The notes beneath the pieces were generated by a model that was not told the origin of the DNA, made no database searches, and saw only the letters and a list, made by a program, of their open reading frames with translations. This document shows, piece after piece, positions 54,440 through 62,000 of a stretch of 62,000 bases of DNA. Position numbers and translations under genes: made by a program. This DNA comes from Symbiodinium natans (Eukaryota > Sar > Dinophyceae > Suessiales > Symbiodiniaceae). Positions within the stretch are counted from its first letter, which is position 1; each line of letters begins with the position of its first letter. The stretch is taken from contig CAJNDS010000294.1 of the NCBI GenBank assembly GCA_905221605.1, forward strand, positions 1 to 62,000, given 5' to 3'.

Positions 54440-54489
54440 AGGCGCGGGGCTCGGGCGGTGCCTCCGATACCCGCGTGTCGGCCCTGGAG
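54440..54489 (+). CDS. 50-nt putative exon (RVSALE)
   Basis: Reads ARGSGGASDTRVSALE and then GCCTTT as donor. TTTAGGG units follow at 54510-54565. Confidence 0.45.
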
Positions 54490-54565
54490 GCCTTTGTTTG
54501 AGGGCTTGGGGCTTAGGGTTCAGGGCTTAGGGCTTAGTTAGGGTTTAGGGTTTAGGGTCTGTGGT

Positions 54566-56044
54566 AAACGACAGTCCCGTGGTCGGATTTAAGGGGCGGG
54601 CTGGGGATGTCTGAGGGTCAAGCCAGGGCCGAGGCTGGGCTCTAAGGATGCTTTGAGACTTGGTTTCTTGGAGTTCGTCGTAGAGCTTGGGTTTCTATGC
54701 TGTTCTGCATAAGTTGGCGGCAGTTTTCGCAGCATTTCCACGAAGAACATCGCGCAGCACCACCAGCGCTGCCCACCACCTCCTTGCAAAAAACATGTCA
54801 AGCTCTTGCTGCAGGTTGCTGTCGGCTTGGACGCAAAGTGCTGTAAAGAGTTCCGTTAGTTTCTGTCGTACTTTCCCGTGACGAGGTCGCATCGTGTACC
54901 AAGGGAAACTTCTTGTGTCGTTCTATGCGCACTCTGCGCCTCACCCACAGGCTGTTGGAGTCTTGAAGCTTCAACAGCTTGCGCACCGCTGGCCGGGTGC
55001 GGGGCACGCTGCGTGAGGTGCTATACCGGGAGTCCTTTTTGAGGCCAACGTGCTGCGGCACGACAGTGGGGCAATGGGCTAACGCGCTCACTGGGGGACT
55101 CTCACCTGGTCGGCTGAACTAGTTCGAGTTCTCCGTTGGGGCATGCAGCGTTGGCAGGGGAGGCCTTGGATGCATGCAAGCTGTGTCCGCGTCCAGATGG
55201 GTTTGGAGGGTTGTATGGTTGTCAGAGTTTAGGGCCTTTAAGGTGTTTAAGGGTTTTCAGGGTTTAGGATTCAAGTTTTGGGTTTTAGGATTCAGGGCTG
55301 TAAGGGTCTCGAGCTATCATGCGGAGCCGGAGTGTTCCACCGAACAAGCAAACAAGTAGAGAGCTGCCCATGTCGGCATTCCGGCTTCGCTGCGAGCAGG
55401 GTTTAGGGCTTAAAGCAACTGATGAACCCTGAACCCTAATTCCTTCTACAACCTTAACACCGGGCTTCCTCCGGGGCCCCGCAAGCCCCCGAACTTGAAC
55501 CCCGACACTCCGAACCCTCCGTGAGTCAAAGTGGTGCAAGGCGCAGCTTGCTGTGCCCCATGCTCAAAATTTTCTCTTCGGCAAGTAAATGACAGGCCGC
55601 TGCTGTGTAAACTTACCTGGCTAGTGCTGGGATCCAGCAGCTCCCTCTCATATGGTCGAGCAGTCCACTGCTCTCTGACGCCTGTAACACCTTCGGAGTC
55701 TCCGATGGAGTCGGAATTTCTTGGCGAGGCAAGTAGCTTGTGAGCTGTCGCCAAAGGGAACTTTGATGCAGCTCTGCTGCTTCTCCACTGCGGCGGGGGC
55801 ACAGTTGCTGCACGTTTGTGTTTCTGAGTGCTTGGCGACCTTGCACCAAGTTGGCAGATTTGGCATTCAGGCTTTCGCTTGTCCATGTCGAGTTGGGGGT
55901 GTACGGAATCTGCAAGCAACGTCAACTCGATAGTGGGGCCCCGAACCAGGGTTTCAGGCTTTTCGGGTTTGGGGTTTTGGTTTTTGGGGGGTGTTTTTCG
56001 TGTTTAGGAATGCCACGAGTAGTGAAAGCGATGCCTTCTTTCAG
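54566..56044 (+). other. Mostly unassigned sequence
   Basis: No exon I can support. Short ORFs on both strands at 54590-55090 and 55440-55930 lack motifs. TTTAGGG-like scraps at 55255-55290 and 55398-55410. Confidence 0.4.
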
Positions 56045-56101
56045 GAGCAGAATGCGAAGTTCCGCGCCGCGCTGGCGGGAGCTGCCGGGGACCTGGCGGG
56101 A
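56045..56101 (+). CDS. Putative Ala-rich helical exon
   Basis: After CTTTCAG it reads EQNAKFRAALAGAAGDLAG before GTGCCG. TTTAGGG units follow at 56150-56205. Confidence 0.4.
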
Positions 56102-56504
56102 GTGCCGGGGTGGGCATAGCGCTTGTTTTTTGTTTTTGCTTTTAAGGGTTTGGGGTTTAGGGTTTCGGGTTTAGGGTTTAGGGTTTCGGGTTAGGGTTTA
56201 GGGTGTTGGCCTTTCTGACGTGTGCGTCGGATGGTTGCAGTTGAACATGCCGCTCAGCACCTTAAGCTTTCAGCCATCAGATAAAAATCGAACGGCCTCG
56301 TGAAACTGGGAGTAGATCCAAGTTCGGGCTTTCTGTTTCTTTACAGCAAACAGGGACTCTTTCTCTACTGGACGTTCCCTCAAGGGCCCATGAGTTATGT
56401 CGATCCTCCGGGGATCTGATGACTCCAGGGCGCAACGAAGCCGCCCCAGCACCAAACCCTCAGCCCCAAAACCCTGACCCCCTGTTGCAAACCCTGCAAA
56501 CCCC

Positions 56505-56846
56505 CATAAGCCCTAAGCTCTAAGCCCTAAGCCCTAAGCCCTAAGTGCTAAACCCTAAACCCTAAACCCTAAACCCTAAACCCTTAACACCCCCCCCCTC
56601 CCCTGAAAGGTCCTGAAGCCCTAAACCCTCAACCCTAAACCCTTGAAGCCCTCAACGAGAAGCCGTTGGCTGACTCCCAGGCCCGGCGCCTGATCAACCT
56701 CGAGGCCGATGTGACGAGCCAGAAGTTGGGGCCCCTGATGCAAGCGGGTTAGTTTAGGGTTTAGGGTTTTGGGGTTTGGGGTTTGGGGTTTAGGGTTTAG
56801 GGTTTAGGGTTTAGGGTTTAGGGTTTAGGGTTTAGGGGGAGGCATC
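56505..56846 (+). CDS. Coiled-coil exon about 56649-56704 between opposed telomere tracts
   Basis: CCCTAAG/CCCTAAA at 56505-56640 precedes it. The exon reads ALNEKPLADSQARRLINLE, followed by GCCGAT as a possible GC donor. TTTAGGG units at 56755-56846 follow. Same RLxxLE ending as the 18415 and 53989 exons. Confidence 0.45.
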
Positions 56847-58034
56847 CTGAGCATCTGGGGACCTTCGGGGGCGCCTCTTCGGGCATCCTTTAGCTTGTGA
56901 TTCTTATTGCTACACATCGGAATGATCTGAACCCTAAAGCCTAAACGGCGAACCCAAAACCCGAAAACGTAAAGGCTAAAGCCCCAGGAGGGGGGTTGCA
57001 TTTCTTTGTTGGCGCGGGGCGGATTCGAGTTCTTGCGGGGGGGGGGGGGGGGGGTTTGACCTCCTCTGAGGCCTCACGAAGCCTTCGATCAAAGATTCCT
57101 AAAGCCAGCAAGCCCTACACAAGAAACCCATAACCATGACTACTACCGCTACAACTCTATCATTGTGACTGAAGCTTTTCCTACAAGTACAACTACAACT
57201 ATAGATAGAAAGATTCCCAAACCTCAACAGTTTTGAAGCACCTGGGTTGGAAGGCGCTGAACTGCATTCTTGGGGTGTCTCGACCCAGATGAAACGGCAC
57301 CGTGAGTTTTCCGAGCTAGGGTTTGGGGCATAAGGCTCTTGGGTCGTTTTAGGTTTCGGGTTCAAGGCAAGCGCGGCAAAAAGCAGTCCTCAACCCTTCG
57401 AGCCCACGAGCCTAACCTCTAAACCCAAGAAGAAGCAATACAAACTCTGGGTCACTTGAAGTGGAGAGGAGATCTGAGCCCCTCCTGACTGCGACCCCTC
57501 GTCCCGAAGCATCCTGCACCCTGGGAAAGCCGAGGCAGATTTCGGCTCAGCGCGGGTCCAACAATTCCGCGCATTTTGTTCGTCTACGCCGGCCTTAGGG
57601 AGCCCCAAAATCGCCTTGGTCTTTGGGAGTTGACGTTATGTTGAAGTCTGATGGTTGGCGCACTGTTTAAACGTGGTGGGTTGTGGATCAGTGCATTGTG
57701 GAATGATCCTTGATGACTAGATCCAGGTTGTGCGGCGGAGTCGGACCTTCAGTCTTTTGGTCCGTAGATGTTTTGTTTTTAGGTGCCGGTGCGTTCTTTG
57801 GCTGCTGGGTCCCGAACTCCGAACATCATGAGTGGGCTTCGTCCAGATGATCGAGCAACAAAATCAAATCTTACGTCTTGCGCCCTAAACCCTAACTAAA
57901 CCCTGAAGCACCTTCCCAACTGCTTGAGCCTTGCTTCAAGATGCCACATCGGCAACCCAACAGCCCAGAGCCTGTTCAAGGAAGAGCCCCGAACTTCCTG
58001 TACCCAATCCCTAAATCCGCCAAACCCGCACAGC
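56847..58034 (+). other. No supported gene; one G run
   Basis: G19 at about 57036-57054. Short ORFs lack motifs. Confidence 0.45.
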
Positions 58035-58385
58035 CCTGACCCTAAACCCTAAACCCTAAACCCTAAACCCTAAACCCTAAATCCTAAACCCTAAACCCTA
58101 AACCCTAAGCCCCAATCCCCAATCCCCAATCCCCAATCCCCAATCCCTAAACCCTAAACCCCCTAAAGCAAAGCCTCTCAGGCCCGAGGGACCAAAGGTG
58201 GTTCGGCATGAGAAGAAGCCGATGCCCTCGTGAGTTGAGAGCCGCAGACGCCGTGATGGATGAAAAAGCCGAGGGGTTAAACCCCCAAACCCTGCACACC
58301 AGACACTAAACCCTAAACCCTAAGCCCTAAGCCCTAAGCCCTAAGCCCTAAGCCCTAAACCCTAAACCCTAAACCCTAAGCCCGA
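58035..58385 (+). repeat. CCCTAAA, CCCCAAT and CCCTAAG tandem variants
   Basis: CCCTAAA at 58035-58110, five CCCCAAT units at 58115-58148, and CCCTAAG units at 58318-58362 flanked by CCCTAAA. Shows unit-by-unit replacement among related heptamers. Confidence 0.85.
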
Positions 58386-59694
58386 AACCTTGGCGTTTCG
58401 GGTTTGGGTTAGGGAGCCTTGTGCCCTGAGCTACCAGCCCCAAAACCCAAACAGCCCTGAACCCTAAACTCCACACCCTCCTTGCAAGTAGCCCTTAAAA
58501 CCTGTAGCGCTAGATGTCGGGCAGCCGGCGGGGGGGCCTTGAAGACTTCGGGCTTGCAAACCCGTGGAGGATTTGAGGAGCTCGGGACTTAGAGGACGTA
58601 GGCTGTGGCTGCTGATTGCTTGAGAGCCCCGCACCCCCCCCAAAACAAGAAACAATAATCTTCCTTGTAAGGGTACTACAGGGATTGCTTTCTTTGGTTT
58701 GTCTCGGGGGTTCTTAAGCACATAGTACACAAAATGAGAGTTGGTTCATACCCCCGGGCTTTGGGCTCTACAGCTCTCCGCAGTCTGCCAACCTTAGCCT
58801 TCATCTTCGAGATGGTGGCTTATAAGGGACCCTTAGTTTCGCCTTTCCAAATAGGAGGATTCCTTATGATAAGGACTCCAATAACCCCTCTTTTTCGGAA
58901 ACCTCCATATGGCATCCTCGGGCGCATGCGAGTCTGTTGCCTCTTTGTGGCGCTGAGCTGTTGGGGGCTTCGGGCCTTGCGTGTTGATGGGCAAGGCCGC
59001 GAAGAGCCCCGCGTGTATTCCGACTTCGACCGTGCGGACCGAGGCCCAAAAGCCAAGCCCCCAAAACTCTCAACCCTCAGTCCCCTCACCCTATAAGCCC
59101 TCGAACCCCTAGCCCTATACCCTAAACCCTAAACCCTAAACCCTAAACCCTAACACCTAAACCCTAAACCCTAAACCCTAAACCCTGAACCTTAAACCCT
59201 CACCCTTAACCCTCTACCCGAATTTCAAACTTGGGCAGGCGGTCGGGTGGATGCCGCAGCCTATGAGGCTGACAGGGGCGACACGGGGGGCTAAGGGGCT
59301 CCTCATAATTTTGATAATGTGGGTATTTGTCCGAGATAGGGGTACCCTTTTTGAGGCGATACTACTTGGGGGATAAAAGGGGTACGCCTGTTTTGGTAAA
59401 TGTATATATGGGCAGTTGTCCGAAAATAAGCGGGGTGACCCGAACCCTGAACCCTGAGCATCATAAATGCCTATGACACGCAAGAGCAAGGCCCGTCGGT
59501 AGCTGCTTCTTGTGCTACTCAAGGCTTTCGAGGCTGCGGCAGTGTGTATACGGCTCGGGGTGAACTGAACCTTTCCTGAACATTTGTTCAAAGTCTAGTT
59601 GCATGTATTCAGAAGGCACCTGGTGCCTTCAACATGGTTTTTGGAGGCCCTCGGAACAGTTGGCTTAAGGGCTCAGGGCGGGTCCAGGATTCAG
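58386..59694 (+). other. Non-coding, with small palindromic elements and a CCCTAAA tract
   Basis: TCCTTATGATAAGGA palindrome at 58861-58875. CCCTAAA at 59115-59200. ATAGGGGTACCC at 59336-59347 shares its motif with the 27057 element, and TTGTCCGA occurs twice nearby (59327 and 59417). No gene recognised. Confidence 0.45.
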
Positions 59695-61466
59695 GGATGG
59701 GTTGCTGAAGTGCAAGCAGGGCCTCTCGGTGGAGTACCTGACCGCCGAAGAACTCCAGGCCGAGATTGCAGGGTACCTGTCCAGCCCCAACAAGACGACC
59801 GAGCTGCCGCCCGACATCATGACGCAGGAGCCACCTTGCAGCCACCGCACGCCCTGAACCCTGAACGCCTGAACCTTCCTGCCGCAGAACATCGCAAAAC
59901 CTTGAGAATGCAGGAATCCATGAGGGAATGGCTGTCGCAGCTCCAGCTTTCCGAGAACAGTTCTCTGTGCCAGATGCAGTTATACCGCATGCTGCGAGAC
60001 CTTCGGGACAACTGCAAGACCCTGCTTTCCAACCTGAAAGTAACAAGAGGATGGAGGACTTGTGGCCAGAGTGCAGCAGACGTCTTTCTGCATGGGCGCA
60101 CCCTCCTGCGGGCCATGCAAGTCCCTTTCGATCGGCTCCTGAGTGGAGCGCCGCTGGAGAGCACCCTGCCACTGCTGGAAGCCCTGTGGTTCATGCGAGA
60201 CTGGCTGCCCAAGTTGGCTAGTATTGGGAAGCACGCTCTTTTGTGGGCCGGGTTTTGGCAAGCCGAGCCCTCGGGCCGGGCCGGCAAAAGCAATCTCGCC
60301 CACTTTGCGGAGCTGACGGATCATCAGACGGTCCATCCGACCACGGAGCTGGGACAGATCATCGCAGATGGTGGCGAGCTAAGTGGGTGCTACGGCAACC
60401 GCCTGACCTCGGAGTTCGCCGCAAACCTCTGGTCCATCGCCAGCATGTTCTTCGTGAGGGGCATGCAATTTTCTGGCCAAGGAAGTGTCGTGGCGCTGGT
60501 GAACAAGAAGATGGAGGGTGCCCGGCCACTGAAGGACTCCGTCCTTGCCCAGTACGAGATCCCGACCGTCGGGAATGCTGCTTGGACCACTCAATGGGGA
60601 GCTGAGGTGATCTTGATCGATCTTCAAGGTACCTGCAGCGACACCAGTCCTTATCTTCGGCAGCGGCTGGCCACAGGCCTGGGAGGATTGTGGGAGCTCT
60701 ACCAACAGAAGCATTTCACGGCTGAAGAGTTTGCCCAGCTCTCGCGCCCTTCTTGGACCTGCATTGATTGTGGTGCGGACAGCGGCTGCGAGCTCGACGA
60801 GCAGTTGGCTGGCGTCGTCCGGAGCCGTTTGGAGGCAGGTTGATAGGTTTGAATCTGGGCGATGGGAGACTCGTAGCCATAGGGAGGGGTTGGGTGAGTT
60901 GGGTGCAGGCGAAGCGCCTCCGTGATGAGACTGTCCAGAGGCTGTGGGAGGCTGCGGATCAGCGCAACCTCGTGGAGGTGAAGAGGCTGCTGTCCGCACA
61001 CCCGGCCCCAGATGTGGACTTTCGCGTGTCCTTGGACTTTGAGATGAACCATCACGCACGCCTGAACACCATACGCACTGTCGGCTACACGACCTTACTC
61101 CACCATGCGGCGGACCAGGGCCAGGCCGACTTGGCACGGCTGCTGCTGGGTGCAGGCGCCGATCCCAACCTGAAGGACGAGGAAGGCAAGACGTCACTGG
61201 GATTGGCGGCATACAGCGGCCACCAGGAGGTGGCAGGGCTGCTGCTGGCCGGTGGCGCCGACCCCAACGTGAAGGACATGTTTGGGAAGACCCCGCTCCA
61301 GCTGGCAGGAGAGCAGGGCCACACGGAGCTACAGCGGCTGCTGCTGAGCCAGGGTGCTGATCCCAAGCTCAGGGCCGTTGCGAAGTCTCCCGCGTTCTGG
61401 CCGAAGGCAATGAAGGTGTTACGGCTGCTCCGGCAGCATGGTGCGATCTCATTTAAACCCTTCTGA
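59695..61466 (+). CDS. Possible ADP-ribosyl-cyclase-like domain fused to ankyrin repeats
   Basis: Exons 59695-59827, 59914-60834 and 60909-61466 join in phase 0; donors are GA (GAGCCA) and GC (GCAGGT). The first two encode a helical region (ESMREWLSQLQLSENSSLCQ) and then ALLWAGFWQ, HFAELTDHQT, LGQIIADGGELSGCYG, LWSIASMFF and VVALVNKK. This order resembles CD38/ARC-like NAD-processing folds, but the usual Glu after SxxFA is not evident. The third exon has three ankyrin repeats (about 61078-61370; GADPNLKDEEGKTSLGLAA and so on) after a helix EVKRLLSAHP, and stops at TGA 61464. The ankyrin part is certain; the ARC-like part is tentative. A 5' exon is probably missing. Confidence 0.6.
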
Positions 61467-62000
61467 CGCAGATGTCTTATCGGAGAAGAGTGTCTACTCG
61501 CGAACCCTCTCGCGGGAGTCGGTTGTGTTCAGCTAAGGGATATATATATATATATATACATATACACATATGGGTCAGAGCGTTGGCCTAGAGTTTTGAC
61601 CCGGACTCCAATTCCTTCAGCTTTGTCTCGTACAGTCAAAAATTCAAAAGACCCGACAAGTTCCCCTTAACCCCCACCCCGAAGAATCCCAAACCGAAGC
61701 CCATCCGCCAACCTCCCAAAAAGCCAACGTCTTGGCCTCTTGATCCGCAGCCCGAGACCCTAGATTCCTTAAGCCCCCCTACAATGGAGGCCCCGACGCT
61801 TTTTTGGCTCCAGTTTTGTAAGAAGAGCTGAGTGCTCGCCCTGAAACCTGGGTTTGGCAGGGGGCCTCAGCTGATGGGTGCCGGGTGAGCTGGAAGTTGA
61901 GGGTTTGAGGCTTGGGGTTTAGGGTTTTTTGGGATTTTAGGTTTGAGGCTTGGGGTTTGGACTTTAGGGGATGGAATGTTTGGGGGTTTGGGGATTTTCG
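61467..62000 (+). other. Downstream non-coding sequence with a TA microsatellite
   Basis: (TA)n at about 61541-61558, then unique sequence, then TTTAGGG/TTTGGGG-like units from about 61900 to the end. No exon seen. Confidence 0.5.

Overview
This window looks like nuclear DNA of a dinoflagellate (Suessiales/Symbiodiniaceae-like or similar; genus not determinable). Four things point there. All recognisable genes lie on the + strand. Several introns that can be placed by reading-phase bookkeeping start with GC or GA as well as GT, and often end AG|G. Plant-type TTTAGGG/CCCTAAA repeats are abundant inside introns. The 12-base core of the dinoflagellate spliced leader occurs once. Gene families also fit: copia-like retroelements, large cation channels, GBP/AIG1-type GTPases, Hint-domain proteins and ankyrin proteins.

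Layout. 1-6400: 3' part of a degenerate copia-like LTR retrotransposon (integrase, reverse transcriptase/RNase H, a frameshifted downstream ORF, candidate 3' LTR). 6400-12200: poorly recognised ORFs, an alpha/beta-hydrolase-like gene and a proline-rich gene with a conserved-looking C-terminal domain. 12226-15560: a KCNH/CNG-like channel gene whose exons can be joined in phase (S1-S6, C-linker, cyclic-nucleotide-binding-like domain). 15560-22000: telomere-repeat-rich introns with very short exons, plus copies of a module with an F/W-x-x-N-x-DAV signature. 22566-24615: GBP-type GTPase. 24620-29150: pyrimidine-rich DNA, microsatellites and a small inverted-repeat element. 29153-30673: coiled coil plus Hint domain. 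31136-34723: GBP-like protein with a decayed G domain, a glycine-rich hydrophobic region and a WW domain. 37391-40465: five SAM-like repeats fused to an AIG1-like GTPase with a Cys/His-rich segment. 40466-43900: mostly non-coding, with minisatellites and a hairpin element. 43900-45300 and 49700-56800: many tiny coiled-coil exons embedded in telomere-like repeats. 45627-48716: an inverting 32-nt satellite flanked by GGTTC-rich repeats. 59695-61466: a possible ADP-ribosyl-cyclase-like domain fused to ankyrin repeats.

Two themes deserve attention. First, introns of the coiled-coil exons tend to begin with TTTAGGG (G-rich strand) and end with CCCTAAA (C-rich strand), so the two intron ends are reverse complementary. 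One 69-nt intron in the channel gene is almost only telomere repeat and is flanked by a short duplication of exon sequence. Second, 22-61 kb holds three GTPase-type genes, a Hint protein and an ARC-like/ankyrin protein, reminiscent of GBP/GIMAP defence families; any shared role is inference.

Gene models are exon-level reconstructions by eye. Starts, missing exons and gene limits are uncertain, and no database search was possible.
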